NCBI RefSeq assembly: GCF_001625695.1
Contig: NZ_AUXY01000058.1
Span: 1 to 64,000 of the forward strand
DNA from: Pseudoalteromonas luteoviolacea H33-S
GTDB taxonomy: Bacteria > Pseudomonadota > Gammaproteobacteria > Enterobacterales > Alteromonadaceae
Length of the DNA: 64,000 nucleotides
Direction: 5' to 3'
The translations under genes were made by a program, and so were the position numbers. The notes under the pieces were generated by a model that did not search any database, was not told the DNA's origin, and worked only from the letters and a program-made list of their open reading frames with translations. Of the stretch, positions 18,135 to 28,641 are shown in pieces; within the stretch, counting starts at the first letter, position 1, and each line of letters opens with the position of its first letter.

Positions 18135-20813
18135 TTACAGTGAACGCTGTACTTCAACAGTTTCGAATACCTCAATTTGATCGCCAACTTTAACGTCGTT
18201 GTAGTTCTTAACGCCGATACCACATTCCATACCGTTACGAACTTCTTGTACATCATCTTTAAAGCGACGAAGTGACTCAAGTTCACCTTCGTAGATAACC
18301 ACGTTTTCACGTAGTACACGAATTGGAGCGCTACGCTTAACGATACCTTCAGTTACCATACAACCAGCAACAGCACCAATCTTAGGCGATTTGAACACGT
18401 CACGTACTTCAGCAAGACCAATGATCTCTTGTTTGAACTCAGGCGCAAGCATACCAGCCATTGCTTGTTTCACTTCTTCGATCAGGTCGTAGATAACGCT
18501 GTAGTAACGAAGGTCAAGGTTTTCAGCTTCAATCACTTTACGTGCTGATGCATCCGCACGTACGTTGAAACCAACGATGATTGCATTTGAAGCCGCTGCA
18601 AGTGTTGCATCAGTTTCAGTGATACCACCAACACCGCTACCTACAATCTTCACTTTAACTTCGTCTGTAGACAACTTAGTTAGTGAATCAGAGATTGCTT
18701 CGATTGAACCTTGAACGTCTGCTTTAAGTACAACGTTAACTTCAGAAATATCGCCTTCAGTCATGTTAGTGAACATGTTTTCAAGCTTCGCTTTCTGCTG
18801 ACGTGCAAGCTTCACTTCACGGAACTTGCCTTGACGATATAGAGCAACTTCACGTGCTTTACGCTCATCTTTAACAACCGTTGCTTCATCACCCGCCGCA
18901 GGTACACCTGAAAGACCTAAAATCTCTACAGGGATTGACGGACCAGCTTGTGAAATTTCTTTACCGTTTTCGTCTCTCATCGCACGAACACGACCATACT
19001 CAAGGCCACAAAGTACAATGTTACCTTGCTCCAGTGTACCGCCTTGTACAAGTACAGTTGCAACTGGACCACGACCTTTATCTAGACGAGATTCGATAAC
19101 AACACCTTGTGCCATACCTTCTTGAGGCGCTGTAAGCTCTAGTAGCTCAGCTTGCATCAAGATAGCTTCAAGTAAGTCGTCAATACCTAGACCTGTTTTC
19201 GCTGAGATATGAACAAACTGCGTATCACCACCCCACTCTTCTGGAATAACATCCAATTGAGCAAGCTCGTTTTTAACGCGATCTGGGTCGATGCCCTCTT
19301 TATCCATTTTGTTTACAGCGATGATAAGCGGTACTTCAGCAGCTTTTGCGTGCTGCACAGCTTCTTTAGTCTGAGGCATTACACCATCATCAGCAGCTAC
19401 AACTAGAACAACGATATCCGTTGCTTTTGCACCACGTGCACGCATTGATGTAAACGCCGCGTGTCCCGGAGTATCTAGGAACGTGATCATGTTACCGTCA
19501 GTTTCAACATGGTATGCACCAATGTGCTGCGTGATACCACCGGCTTCGCCGTCTGCTACTTTCGCTTTACGAATGTAATCTAGTGTTGACGTCTTACCGT
19601 GGTCAACGTGACCCATAACAGTAACAACCGGCGCACGTGGACCAACACTTTCGTTGTCACTACGATCGTTTAATACTTTCTCTTCAAGTTCGTTCTCTTT
19701 AACAAGAACAACTTTATGACCCATTTCCTCTGCAACATACTGTGCAGTTTCTTGGTCAATAACCTGGTTAATCGTTACCATTTCACCAAGCTTCATCAGT
19801 GTTTTTACAACTTCAGCACCTTTCACAGCCATGCGTGATGCAAGCTCAGATACTGTAATTGTTTCACTGATACGAACTTCTTGTTTAACTTCTGCCGCAG
19901 GCTTTTGGAAACCGTGCTGAAGAGAAGTAGGCGCTTTAAGCTTGCCTTTTTTACCACGTGACTGTGCGTTAGAATCGCCTTTCGCCTGTGGCTTTTTCTT
20001 TTTCTTACGACGTGCACTTTTCTCTTCACGTGCATCAGATTCATCTTCTGCTTCACGTGCATATGTAGAAGTCGTCATGTGGTGATCTGCAGAAGCTTCG
20101 CGTTTTTTGCGCTCTTCTTCTTCAGCTTTCCAACGTGCTTCATTCTCTTCCGCTAGACGACGAGCTTCTTCTGCTTGACGTTTTGCTTCTTCTTCAGCCT
20201 TTTTCACAGCTGCTGCTTCTGCTTCTGTACGAAGACGTTCTGCTTCGATTTTCTCTTGCTCTTGTTGGGCGCTATCCACTTCTTTACTCTGCTGTTCTTT
20301 CGCTTGACGTTCTGCTTCTGCTTTACGTTTGGCTTCTTCTTTAGCTTTGCGCTCAGCTTCCTCTTTGGCTTTTCGCTCTGCCTCCTGTTGGGCGTTGCGT
20401 TCAGCTTCTTCTTTCGCTTGTTGCTCAGCTTCTTGTTGAGCTTTCAATTCTGCTTCTTTGCGCGCAGCTTCCTCTGCAGCTAAGCGTTCTTGCTCTTTTT
20501 GCTGCTCGATTGCGCTCTTTTTAACGTAAGTGCGCTTTTTACGTACTTCTACCTGAACCGATTTAGCTTTACCAGTAGAACCAGTAACACTTAAGGTACT
20601 CTTGCTTTTACGCTGAAGAGTCATACGCTCAGGGCCATCTGAACCTGTGCCGCCATGTTGCTTGCTCAAGTGGTCAAGTAACTTGGCTTTCTCAGATTCA
20701 CTTACCTGATCGCCTTTGGCTTTGGTGATCCCTGCATCTGTTAACTGCTGTAGTAATTTATCGACAGTTGTACCAATGTTCTCGGCTAGTTTTTCTATGC
20801 TCACTTCTGCCAT
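18135..20813 (-). CDS. infB: Translation initiation factor IF-2
   Basis: 892 residues. The N-terminal IF2_N domain ([21 protein letters not shown]) is followed by a long charged Glu/Lys/Ala repeat region (about 100-250, [17 protein letters not shown] units), a basic linker, then the G domain: G1 [13 protein letters not shown] near 400, G3 DTPGHAAF, G4 NKMDKEG. The remaining domains II-IV bind initiator tRNA. GGAGG precedes the ATG. It fits with the initiator tRNA gene at the head of this cluster. Confidence 0.98.
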   Translation of the reverse strand: MAEVSIEKLAENIGTTVDKLLQQLTDAGITKAKGDQVSESEKAKLLDHLSKQHGGTGSDGPERMTLQRKSKSTLSVTGSTGKAKSVQVEVRKKRTYVKKSAIEQQKEQERLAAEEAARKEAELKAQQEAEQQAKEEAERNAQQEAERKAKEEAERKAKEEAKRKAEAERQAKEQQSKEVDSAQQEQEKIEAERLRTEAEAAAVKKAEEEAKRQAEEARRLAEENEARWKAEEEERKKREASADHHMTTSTYAREAEDESDAREEKSARRKKKKKPQAKGDSNAQSRGKKGKLKAPTSLQHGFQKPAAEVKQEVRISETITVSELASRMAVKGAEVVKTLMKLGEMVTINQVIDQETAQYVAEEMGHKVVLVKENELEEKVLNDRSDNESVGPRAPVVTVMGHVDHGKTSTLDYIRKAKVADGEAGGITQHIGAYHVETDGNMITFLDTPGHAAFTSMRARGAKATDIVVLVVAADDGVMPQTKEAVQHAKAAEVPLIIAVNKMDKEGIDPDRVKNELAQLDVIPEEWGGDTQFVHISAKTGLGIDDLLEAILMQAELLELTAPQEGMAQGVVIESRLDKGRGPVATVLVQGGTLEQGNIVLCGLEYGRVRAMRDENGKEISQAGPSIPVEILGLSGVPAAGDEATVVKDERKAREVALYRQGKFREVKLARQQKAKLENMFTNMTEGDISEVNVVLKADVQGSIEAISDSLTKLSTDEVKVKIVGSGVGGITETDATLAAASNAIIVGFNVRADASARKVIEAENLDLRYYSVIYDLIEEVKQAMAGMLAPEFKQEIIGLAEVRDVFKSPKIGAVAGCMVTEGIVKRSAPIRVLRENVVIYEGELESLRRFKDDVQEVRNGMECGIGVKNYNDVKVGDQIEVFETVEVQRSL

Positions 20814-20839
20814 GCTATGCGTTACCTCCCGTTAATAAA

Positions 20840-22339
20840 CTACTCTTCACTAAACCAGCAAATATTACGTGCAGCCATAATAAAGTCGCCCGCTTGCTGT
20901 TCAGATAATTCAGTGATCTCAACTAATTCGTCGATACCCTGTTCTGCTAAATCTTCTAGGGTGATAACGCCTTTGCTCGCCATCACAAATGCTAAGTGAC
21001 GATCTAAACCTTCTAAGTCTAGTAGGTCTTGAGCAGGTTCAGCACCTTCTAAAGACTCTTCATCACGAAGTGCTTTAGTTGTTAAAGCATCTTTTGCACG
21101 TTTACGTAACTCTTCAACTGTGTCTTCGTCTAGCCCCTGAATTTCAAGGAACTCAGCAACTGGCACGTATGCCACTTCTTCAAGCGTAGAGAAACCTTCG
21201 TTGATTAAAAACTCTGCAAAGTCATCATCAATATCTAGGTTGTCAGTAAATAGGCTGATCAGTTTATCAGATTCTTCAGCGTTTTTACGCTCCATATCTT
21301 CAACTGTCATTACGTTCAGTTCCCAACCAGTTAACTGGCTAGCAAGTCGAACGTTTTGCCCGTTACGGCCAATCGCTTGTGCAAGATTATCGGCTTCAAC
21401 AGCGATTTCCATTGTACGTGTATCTTCATCCATCACAATTGATGCAACTTCTGCCGGAGCCATTGCATTAATTACGAACTGAGCTGGATTGTCGTCATAT
21501 AGTACTATATCAACGCGCTCTCCGCCTAGCTCTGTAGATACTGCTTGTACACGTGCACCACGCATACCTACACATGCACCTACTGGGTCGATACGCTTGT
21601 CATTTGATTTAACCGCAATTTTTGCACGTGAACCAGGATCACGAGCTGCACCTTTGAGCTCGATCATCTCTTCACCAATCTCTGGTACCTCAATGCGGAA
21701 TAATTCCATCAGCATCTCTGGCTTAGAGCGAGTAACAAATAATTGCGCGCCGCGCGCTTCAGGCTTCACTTCATACAATAGACCACGAACACGGTCACCT
21801 GGACGGAAGCTTTCACGTGGCAGCATATCTTCACGATAAATAACCGCTTCAGCATTGTTACCCAGATCAATCACAACTGTATCACGAGACGCTTTTTTAA
21901 CTACGCCCGTAACAAGTTCACCTTTTTGATCTTTATATGCATCAACAACGAGTGCACGCTCAGCTTCACGTACTTTCTGTACGATAACTTGCTTTGCCAT
22001 TTGAGTTGTAATGCGGTCAAACTGAATAGACTCAATTTGCTCTTCAACATAGTCACCCAGTTGTAACTCTGGCTCTTCTACTTGTGCAGCTTCGATGGTA
22101 ATTTCAGAATATGGATTTTCTAATGAACCATCTTCTAGCGGCTCTGCAACCTGCCAGCGACGGAACGTATCGTATTCACCCGTTTTCCTATCAATAGAAA
22201 CGCGTACTTCAATTTCACCGTCATGTTTTTTCTTTGTTGCAGTCGCCAGTGCGAACTCTAACGCCTCAAAAATTTTCTCTCTTGGGACTGCTTTTTCGTT
22301 GGATACAGCTTCTGCAACCAACAAGATCTCTTTTGCCAT
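20840..22339 (-). CDS. nusA: Transcription termination/antitermination factor NusA
   Basis: 499 residues from the ATG at 22339 ([28 protein letters not shown]), with GAGG 8 bases upstream; the frame extends 11 codons further without family support. Domains: N-terminal RNA-polymerase binding, S1 ([16 protein letters not shown]), KH1 and KH2 ([30 protein letters not shown]), then two acidic helix-hairpin-helix repeats at the C-terminus as in E. coli. It controls pausing, termination and rrn antitermination. Confidence 0.97.
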   Translation of the reverse strand: MAKEILLVAEAVSNEKAVPREKIFEALEFALATATKKKHDGEIEVRVSIDRKTGEYDTFRRWQVAEPLEDGSLENPYSEITIEAAQVEEPELQLGDYVEEQIESIQFDRITTQMAKQVIVQKVREAERALVVDAYKDQKGELVTGVVKKASRDTVVIDLGNNAEAVIYREDMLPRESFRPGDRVRGLLYEVKPEARGAQLFVTRSKPEMLMELFRIEVPEIGEEMIELKGAARDPGSRAKIAVKSNDKRIDPVGACVGMRGARVQAVSTELGGERVDIVLYDDNPAQFVINAMAPAEVASIVMDEDTRTMEIAVEADNLAQAIGRNGQNVRLASQLTGWELNVMTVEDMERKNAEESDKLISLFTDNLDIDDDFAEFLINEGFSTLEEVAYVPVAEFLEIQGLDEDTVEELRKRAKDALTTKALRDEESLEGAEPAQDLLDLEGLDRHLAFVMASKGVITLEDLAEQGIDELVEITELSEQQAGDFIMAARNICWFSEE

Positions 22340-22378
22340 AGGTTTTGCCTCGCTTGCCCTGGTCCTTCGCACTTAATC

Positions 22379-22834
22379 TTAAAATTTGGCGATAATATTA
22401 GCTCTCTCGACGTTACTAAGCATAATGTGATGCTCGTGTCCGTCGACAGTTAGCGTAATCATATCGCCTTTAACTGCTACTAGGTCGCCTTTAAAGTTGC
22501 GACGACCATCTTGTGGAAGTTTAGTGCGCAAACGCACCTCTTCACCTTGCGCGTCCTCATAGTGAGCTTGTTTGAATAATGGTCTATCCACACCCGGTGA
22601 AGACACTTCTAAGTTATATTCATTTGTAATGGGATCTTCTACATCCATAATCGCGCTAATTTGGCGACTTACTTCTGCACAATCGTCAACATTAATGCCA
22701 TTCTCATGTTCAATGTACACTCTTAGTGTAGAATGACGACCTGCTTGCACAAACTCTAGACCGAGTAGCTCAAAGCCACACGCTTCAACAGCGGGCTCTA
22801 GCATTACGGTTAAATCTTGCTCGAGTTTTGACAC
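22379..22834 (-). CDS. rimP: Ribosome maturation factor RimP
   Basis: 151 residues with the family signature VSSPGVDRPLF and an N-terminal LEFVQAGRHSTLRVYIEHENGI. It helps mature the 30S subunit. It is the first protein-coding gene after the initiator tRNA; its GTAATTTG leader contains GGAGGTAATT about 6 bases before the ATG. Confidence 0.96.
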   Translation of the reverse strand: MSKLEQDLTVMLEPAVEACGFELLGLEFVQAGRHSTLRVYIEHENGINVDDCAEVSRQISAIMDVEDPITNEYNLEVSSPGVDRPLFKQAHYEDAQGEEVRLRTKLPQDGRRNFKGDLVAVKGDMITLTVDGHEHHIMLSNVERANIIAKF

Positions 22835-23037
22835 AAATTACCTCCATACAAACAAAAAAAGGGCTCATGGCCCCATCAATTCAGCTGCATGTTCTTGGGC
22901 CTACATTGCTAATATCTAGCACCAGACACAACAACGCCCCGAACCAAGCGGGGCGTCACACCAAAAACAAACTGTGTGGCCAAAGGCCGTGCTTGGTTGC
23001 GGGCTGTACCAGCCTAAATTAAGCTGCGCTTAAACGC

Positions 23038-23063
23038 AAAACGCGCATTACCATGAATGCGCG
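23038..23063 (-). terminator. Terminator after tRNA-fMet
   Basis: CGCGCATT (23042-23049), loop ACCATG, AATGCGCG (23056-23063); on the minus strand the stem is followed by TTTTGCGTTT. It lies about 30 bases after the tRNA 3' end. Confidence 0.75.
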
Positions 23064-23094
23064 ACCTTTAAGAAATATAGAAACTTCTTAATAT

Positions 23095-23171
<77 letters not shown>

Positions 23172-23375
23172 TCCACATGCAGCAATAAGCTGCTCAATTG
23201 GCGTGTATTATAGAGATTGTTCCATTAATACGCAACCACTAACTAGATAAATTACCCAGCCGTTCAAATACAGCTCAATTACAGATTAGTTCTTTAACAA
23301 TCATTAACATACAGCGCTTGTACCTATTTTAGATTTCTCTATACTTCACATTTCTTACAATTAGGAGACAATAAA

Positions 23376-24161
23376 ATGAATAAAAGGTCATTTCAGGCAA
23401 CAATCGCTGCACTTTCGACATTAATCTTTAGTGGCGTCGCTACAGCAAACTCATGTGCAAAAGCTGGCCCGCAAACTCCACGCGACATTGATAACCTAGC
23501 AGGTGACAATAAGCGCATCTTCAGTCTCGCTCCCCCTTCATCACAAATGAATCTGTGCAATATTCACTTTCATAAAAATGCAGAACACAAAGCAAAAGAC
23601 TTTTCAGTATTTGCGGGAGATGGGAAATACGGTGGCTATCAATGTAATGCGACTTCTAGCCTTACACCCGCTGAACTAAAAGCACCAAAAGGCAAAATAT
23701 GTAAAAACGTCAAACCTGGTGACACTATCGAAGTACATTGGGTGCATAGCTCATGTGATGTCAAACCTGGCAAAGGTTTAGGTTCATGCCTTAATGAGCA
23801 ATGTGCAAATCCAGATCTACGTGTAGAAACGCAAGTGTTCTTGGTCGTGAACGATGAAAATGCGCTTGATTTTAATGACTTAAGCTATGACGGAAATATC
23901 GCTAATGGTTATCACCAGCCAAAACATATCCCAAATACAACAGGTAAGCCGGTAGAGTTTTTAGGTTCTACAACTGGACCAAGCTACAACGACAAGCAAT
24001 GCTCTCCTCTACAAGTAACTTGGAGCGTCCGCCCAGCTTGCGCTAAAGTTGACATCAACAGTTTAGCCGAGTGGTGTGAAGATAACGTCTTTGAAGAAGA
24101 TCACGCACATGGTGTTAGACAGCTAGTTACTGATCCTAAACTATTGTCTCCTATCAAGTAA
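23376..24161 (+). CDS. Putative delta-class carbonic anhydrase, exported
   Basis: 261 residues with a signal peptide ending near ATA-NSC (about residue 25). CNIHFHKNAEH (about 62-72) and TIEVHWVHSSC (about 118-128) resemble the histidine zinc ligands of the delta-class enzymes first known from diatoms (TWCA1 family); many cysteines fit a periplasmic disulfide-bonded enzyme. The expected reaction is CO2 hydration to bicarbonate in the periplasm. The class call is from memory of the motif pattern, not an alignment. AGGAG lies upstream of the ATG. It is followed by a 13-bp stem-loop. Confidence 0.65.
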   Translation: MNKRSFQATIAALSTLIFSGVATANSCAKAGPQTPRDIDNLAGDNKRIFSLAPPSSQMNLCNIHFHKNAEHKAKDFSVFAGDGKYGGYQCNATSSLTPAELKAPKGKICKNVKPGDTIEVHWVHSSCDVKPGKGLGSCLNEQCANPDLRVETQVFLVVNDENALDFNDLSYDGNIANGYHQPKHIPNTTGKPVEFLGSTTGPSYNDKQCSPLQVTWSVRPACAKVDINSLAEWCEDNVFEEDHAHGVRQLVTDPKLLSPIK

Positions 24162-24171
24162 AATTAGTAAG

Positions 24172-24206
24172 TAATGCAGAAATGGGTTGTTTTCATTTCT
24201 GCATTA
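24172..24206 (+). terminator. Long stem-loop after the carbonic anhydrase gene
   Basis: TAATGCAGAAATG (24172-24184) and CATTTCTGCATTA (24194-24206) pair perfectly over 13 bases with a 9-base loop. No T-run follows, so termination is likely but not certain. Confidence 0.6.
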
Positions 24207-24404
24207 GTGATAAATAAGTTTGCAATCATAAAAGTCTCGTGGCTATACTTGTGAAAAGTGTGCTTTTTAAACAAAATAGAATTCGCACTATGAGTAACTA
24301 CCCAAGTTTAATTTGTTTTGTTTGTTGTATCAGTTGAGTGATGGCAAAGCAGATTTGATTAAAAACTTGAGCATGGATCCGCTCTAATCGTAATTGGAGC
24401 GATT

Positions 24405-24878
24405 ATGAGTATTTCACCCTATCAATATCAACTGCTAAGTCAGTCATTTGCGACTATTAAACCTAACTTTCACTGTTTTTGTGTCAGTTTCAACCACCGC
24501 CTTAAAATGCACCCTATGTCGATGGTCATACCCAATGCCGAATCACAAATTCTGACAATCGAATATCAGTTACGAGCTTTTATCCAACAAAGCTTGATCA
24601 GAATGGCAAACCAAAAAGAACTGTGCCGATATATCACAGAAAATATCGCCACGATAAAGTCACTGCGACCATCCGCATGTGATATCAGAATTTTGTGTAA
24701 TTGCTTTTTAGATACTCTCAAAGTGCACCTTGGTAAGCAATTTACACTCGCAGTCAGAAATGCCTGGAAACGCGCTTTGCATATCGTTGCAAATGTACTC
24801 AAGGCTGAGCTATTTGGCATGTCAAATATTGTTTACTTAGACCAAATTAGACAACAAAAGCAAATCGGCCATTCCTGA
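24405..24878 (+). CDS. Globin-like protein lacking the proximal histidine
   Basis: 157 residues. The pattern resembles single-domain bacterial globins: LLSQSFATIKP near 10-20, LRPSACDIRIL...FLDTLKVHLG near 87-110, then AVRNAWKRALHIVANVLK near 116-133. The helix-F position where the haem-binding histidine should fall (about residues 80-84, ENIATIKS) has none. It may therefore be a haem-less, sensor-type globin, or have very altered haem binding. GGAG lies 5 bases before the ATG. It is followed 66 bases later by a lipoprotein gene on the same strand. Fold assignment is by pattern only. Confidence 0.55.
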   Translation: MSISPYQYQLLSQSFATIKPNFHCFCVSFNHRLKMHPMSMVIPNAESQILTIEYQLRAFIQQSLIRMANQKELCRYITENIATIKSLRPSACDIRILCNCFLDTLKVHLGKQFTLAVRNAWKRALHIVANVLKAELFGMSNIVYLDQIRQQKQIGHS

Positions 24879-24944
24879 AGTTATGATGACAATCAAAGTA
24901 TGAATGAGTAAACTGGACCTAAATTAGGTTAACTAGGTGAGTTT

Positions 24945-25451
24945 ATGAAGCGTATCGCTGTTTTAATGGGTTTGAGTGTATTTTTTACCACTGGATGTGA
25001 TGTATTTGAAAACTCTAAAGCCCAAATAGAAGCGCAATATTTGTCGGAAAACCAAGAGCTTCAAGCTGTTATCGAGCAGATCCGAGAGCAAGGACTCGAA
25101 GCCATGGCACAAAGTGCACAAGCAGGTACTATGGCCAGCTGTGTTGCAAGCAAACTTGACGGCGACCCGATGGGTGCCTTGGTTGAAGTAGAAGGTGCAC
25201 TGCAAGATGGGGCAAGCGTCGCGGAATTAGCAAATTCAATTGCCAGTTTAACTGAACAAGAGATCAGCTTGGAAAGTATACCAGAGTTGTTAAAAGCTGG
25301 TGCCGAGACAGTGACCTATCTGAAAACTTTATTGCAAACTTATGACTTAGCTGAGCTACAAACACAGTTCGCAACGTTATTAGAACAAGGTCAAACAAAA
25401 ACTGAAGATATCGGCACCCACTTACGTGGATTAATAGAACAGTGTAATTAA
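24945..25451 (+). CDS. Small lipoprotein of unknown function
   Basis: 168 residues with a clear lipoprotein signal (MKRIAVLMGLSVFFTTGC, Cys18). The following Asp (CDV) is the classical signal for retention in the inner membrane in E. coli. The mature part is helical and acidic, with heptad-like leucines and just two other cysteines (near residues 62 and 167), which could form a disulfide. AGGTGAG precedes the ATG. I do not recognise the family. It may share a transcript with the globin-like gene. Confidence 0.75.
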   Translation: MKRIAVLMGLSVFFTTGCDVFENSKAQIEAQYLSENQELQAVIEQIREQGLEAMAQSAQAGTMASCVASKLDGDPMGALVEVEGALQDGASVAELANSIASLTEQEISLESIPELLKAGAETVTYLKTLLQTYDLAELQTQFATLLEQGQTKTEDIGTHLRGLIEQCN

Positions 25452-25495
25452 ATATGACGGTGGGCATACATAACGCATGGCCACCGCTTTTCAGA

Positions 25496-25888
25496 CTAGA
25501 AAAGACGCCAGCGCCTTTTTTTAGTGCGCACTTTATGTACCCAGTTAACTTCAATAGTGGTCACTGCTAAAACATCACTATGCGCTTTAGCTATTAATTC
25601 ATAACTGACACTTTCTACAGAACCAAAATTCAATGTGTACGTAAAGCTATCAGTATTAGCCCAACATTGTAAAATGCGTTTAGATTCGCTTTCTCTAAGG
25701 CAATAATCCCCCGCGGCTGGTGCTGATATATCAAATACCACATCAGCATAGCAGGTACGTCCTTGGTTCAGCGCAACACATTTAGTTGGTGATGCATTTA
25801 ATATCCCTTTACGCGTTTCGTTAGCCATTGATTCAGTTGACAAAGCACTAACAAAAACCATGATTACCCAAGCAAATCTAGAATACAT
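25496..25888 (-). CDS. DUF3019-family periplasmic protein
   Basis: 130 residues: signal peptide (to about ESMA-N), then a beta-rich domain with four cysteines (SPTKCVALNQGRTCYADV; YCLRESESKRILQCW) and a basic C-terminus ending KKRRWRLF, the DUF3019 pattern. Function unknown. It overlaps the mipA-like gene by 11 bases, with GGAG upstream of its own ATG. In related bacteria the pair is often followed by two-component regulator genes; none is here. Confidence 0.8.
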   Translation of the reverse strand: MYSRFAWVIMVFVSALSTESMANETRKGILNASPTKCVALNQGRTCYADVVFDISAPAAGDYCLRESESKRILQCWANTDSFTYTLNFGSVESVSYELIAKAHSDVLAVTTIEVNWVHKVRTKKRRWRLF

Positions 25889-26699
25889 ACTTCACTCCAG
25901 TAAAAAATACTCGAGCATAGTTTGAATCAATCAGTGGGCTACTTTTCACACCGCCTGAGCCAACCAAAATTGAAGCGCCTGCACTATATACCCAATCCTG
26001 CGCGATAGGATAATTTACTTGAGTTTGAACAAATGCTGTCGCGCCATCTCCGGCAGTAAAACCATACAAGTAATCGTTTACTTCAGAGGGCGACACACCA
26101 TAAAAATAATTATTAAAATTTTGAGAGTAATAGTTAGCGCCAAAGTTCAGCCAAAGATCCCAATTGCGTAACTCAAAATTACGCGTCGCTTCGATATGAA
26201 AAACCCATCCATTCGAGTCACCAAACACATCATAGACTAATTCAGCAACGGCTAAAAACTCTCCAATGTTTCGATAATAAGCAAGACCTATGGACTGGTC
26301 TACTTTACGGCGATTAATCGTTTTTAACTCTTCAACTCTATCATCTTCGTTTGAATAATAACCTGTATCTGAGAATGGGATTTGATAATTGCCAAAAATC
26401 GCATCTAACCCCCAATCCTCCTCTTGAATCAACTGATAGCCTAAATCGGAACCACCAAAAAAATCTCCCGAATGTGTATTCAGATAGAATTGTTTGTATT
26501 GGATTTTGGCATCTATCAAAGGAGAGAGGGAAGAAAATTCATTTTTGGCGCCAATTAGCTTTGGTAGTTTAGTATTGACATAAAAAGCACCTACACTTAA
26601 TTGCCATTCAAAGTCATCTTCATCATACCAAGGCTCAGCATGTGCTTTACTTGCAACAGCCATACACATTGCAAGCAGCACTGACGTTATTTTTTTCAT
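25878..26699 (-). CDS. MipA/OmpV-family outer membrane protein
   Basis: 273 residues with a signal peptide (MKKITSVLLAMCMAVASKAHA) and alternating beta strands ending in ...YARVFFTGVKYVF, the terminal Phe expected of an outer-membrane barrel. MipA scaffolds murein enzymes in E. coli; OmpV proteins elsewhere are adhesins or porin-like, so the role here is open. First gene of a two-gene unit with DUF3019. Confidence 0.85.
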   Translation of the reverse strand: MKKITSVLLAMCMAVASKAHAEPWYDEDDFEWQLSVGAFYVNTKLPKLIGAKNEFSSLSPLIDAKIQYKQFYLNTHSGDFFGGSDLGYQLIQEEDWGLDAIFGNYQIPFSDTGYYSNEDDRVEELKTINRRKVDQSIGLAYYRNIGEFLAVAELVYDVFGDSNGWVFHIEATRNFELRNWDLWLNFGANYYSQNFNNYFYGVSPSEVNDYLYGFTAGDGATAFVQTQVNYPIAQDWVYSAGASILVGSGGVKSSPLIDSNYARVFFTGVKYVF

Positions 26700-27172
26700 T
26701 ACTTATTATCTTTATTGCGCATTTGTGCCGAATTCAATTCCAGATCATACCTGAGCATTTCTCATACAACAAGTAAACATTAAAACCAATTACACCAAGC
26801 TTTTACACAAAATGGCGTTGCTGGCTGTGTAAGTACTTTACCCAATTACATGTCAACACGGAGAAAAGCAATATCATGCAAAATTAAGCTTCCTCTATGA
26901 CACATCGCCACAGTGTACTGAGGTATAAGTAGGATATAATAGGTCTAAAGAATTTACCTAAAAATTAGCGATGACAATTACTCAATTCGATAATGCCGGC
27001 AATACTATAAGAAAGTCGCGTTATTTATATTTTTAGAACAACTCTTTTCTCACGGAAAAATAACCACTAGGCACTGTGACTTCTTCGTACAATACAGACA
27101 ATAGCTCTCACTATGCTATGGTGAGTAACGTATAAATATCAGTGCGTTCACTTTTTATAAATAAATACGCAA
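26700..27172. other. Intergenic region without recognised genes
   Basis: A/T-rich, 473 bases. It contains the promoter side of the mipA-like gene being upstream at 26700 onward and the 3' flank of dapE. An imperfect hairpin near 27104-27125 (CTCAC/GTGAG) is too weak to call. No convincing reading frame or RNA. Confidence 0.5.
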
Positions 27173-28342
27173 TTACTCACTTAAATAAGTATACAAAACC
27201 CGCTTATATATCTGCTCAATTGAGAGTAAATCAGTGATAGAAACATGTTCATTAACTTGATGTATTGAGTCATTTTTTACGCCACATTCCACTACTTGTG
27301 TATGCTCATTAGCAAAAAATCGGCCATCTGATGTGCCACCAGCCGTGCTCAGCGCAGGATATTGTCCCAATTCTTCAGCAATGACGTTTTCTATTAAAGA
27401 TAAAAAGCAATTACTTTGCTTTTTGCCAGTATAAAATGACTCGCAAGGGCGCTCCCAAGAAATATCAATATCAGCGTCAAAACACTCAACAAGCGCAGTC
27501 AGCCTCTGGCAAATATCACCACTTTTATAGCTGTGACTATATCTCACATTAAATGTCACCTCGCATGCTGCGGGGACCAAATTATCAACGATATCAGGCA
27601 CCGTTATCCCTGTTACCTGAAGCGTCGTTTTAGAACCAGGTTCATCCAAAGACCAGTTTAAGTGTGATAACTGGGTTACCAACTCACCTGCAATATGCGC
27701 TGCATTGACTGTAAATTCAGGATAGGCAACATGACCTGCTTTGCCATTTATAATAAATCGGCCGGAAATTGCGCCTCTTCGACCATTTTTTATGGTATCC
27801 CCTACTAGTTTATGCGACGTTGGCTCACCAACCAAACAAGCATCTAACACCACCCCTTTTTGCTTTAAATACTCTGCAATAAGGACAGAGCCATCAGTTG
27901 CTTCACCTTCTTCATCTGATGTGATCAGCCAATAAAATGAACCAATTTTTTTATTGCTTGATTGACAAAAATCTATGGTTGCATTGAGCATGGCCGCCAC
28001 CGAGCCCTTCATATCTGCAGCGCCTCGACCATAAATAATATCATCCACAATCTCAGCCGAAAATGGGTCAACCGCCCAGCCTTCAGATGTAGCAGGGACA
28101 ACATCCACATGTCCAGAATAGGCCAAAACGGGCCCATCGCCAAAATGCTTATAGGCAATTAAATTTTTTACCCCATTAGATTCAATCAGGTCCACCTCAA
28201 AATCACATTTGTGTAATTGCTTTTGTAAAAATGCGATGGTCCCTGCATCACAAGGCGTAATTGAACGGGCTCTAATCAAATGTTGTAAGTGCTCTATAAC
28301 TGAAGGGATAGTTTGAACGCCCGTTTGAAGAGGTTGTGGCAT
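27173..28342 (-). CDS. dapE: Succinyl-diaminopimelate desuccinylase
   Basis: 389 residues of the M20 metallopeptidase family. Zinc-binding motifs are SGHVDVVP (His/Asp near 77-79), GRGAADMKG (Asp near 111), TSDEEG (catalytic and bridging Glu) and near the end a His in DSIHQVNEHV. It cleaves N-succinyl-LL-diaminopimelate in lysine and peptidoglycan synthesis. E. coli DapE has 375; the extra N-terminal residues (MPQPLQTGVQTIPS) may mean that the start is slightly downstream. Related M20 deacylases (ArgE) are possible, but the AGCTATSDGRF-like STAGGTSDGRFFA segment favours DapE. Confidence 0.87.
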   Translation of the reverse strand: MPQPLQTGVQTIPSVIEHLQHLIRARSITPCDAGTIAFLQKQLHKCDFEVDLIESNGVKNLIAYKHFGDGPVLAYSGHVDVVPATSEGWAVDPFSAEIVDDIIYGRGAADMKGSVAAMLNATIDFCQSSNKKIGSFYWLITSDEEGEATDGSVLIAEYLKQKGVVLDACLVGEPTSHKLVGDTIKNGRRGAISGRFIINGKAGHVAYPEFTVNAAHIAGELVTQLSHLNWSLDEPGSKTTLQVTGITVPDIVDNLVPAACEVTFNVRYSHSYKSGDICQRLTALVECFDADIDISWERPCESFYTGKKQSNCFLSLIENVIAEELGQYPALSTAGGTSDGRFFANEHTQVVECGVKNDSIHQVNEHVSITDLLSIEQIYKRVLYTYLSE

Positions 28343-28641
28343 GCTTCATCACCAAAAAACTATTTTCTTCATTAAACGTGCTAAAAGTGTCCAATTTATG
28401 TCTAGTAAATTGCACATTTATTACTAATCACCCACGTCCAAAAACGACTCTTAGATTACACAGCGAAAAAATACAGCAAATTTTCAACACAAAACGCTAT
28501 AAAAACTTATCCCAAATCAAACTTTCAAATATTTCTGAAAGATGAAAAGTCAAATTTGATCTAGAACAGTTTTTTAATTGTCGGAGCCCTTACTATAGAG
28601 CCATTAAAGAGAACCAACTGGTATAGGTTCAGGAGATGAAA
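28343..28641. other. Divergent promoter region, dapE / OmpW gene
   Basis: About 300 A/T-rich bases. Near 28555 is TTTGATCTAGAACA, a half-good match to an FNR site (TTGAT-N4-ATCAA); ompW is oxygen-regulated in E. coli, but the match here is too partial to claim. Confidence 0.3.

Noticed and set aside
20135..20483. Two plus-strand frames opposite infB
   Set aside because: They are antisense shadows of the Glu/Lys/Ala repeat region of IF-2; low-complexity Leu/Phe strings with no ribosome-binding site.
22828..23022. Plus-strand frame of 64 codons
   Set aside because: Runs through stem-loops and the rimP leader; no ribosome-binding site and no protein-like pattern.
22934..23063. Series of palindromes as a CRISPR array
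   Set aside because: The stems differ in sequence and spacing and there is no repeat-spacer pattern.
28336..28545. Plus-strand frame of 69 codons
   Set aside because: Lies in the dapE promoter region, no ribosome-binding site, no recognisable features.
28555..28568. FNR site before the OmpW gene
   Set aside because: Just one half-site matches well; the other half has 3 of 5 bases.
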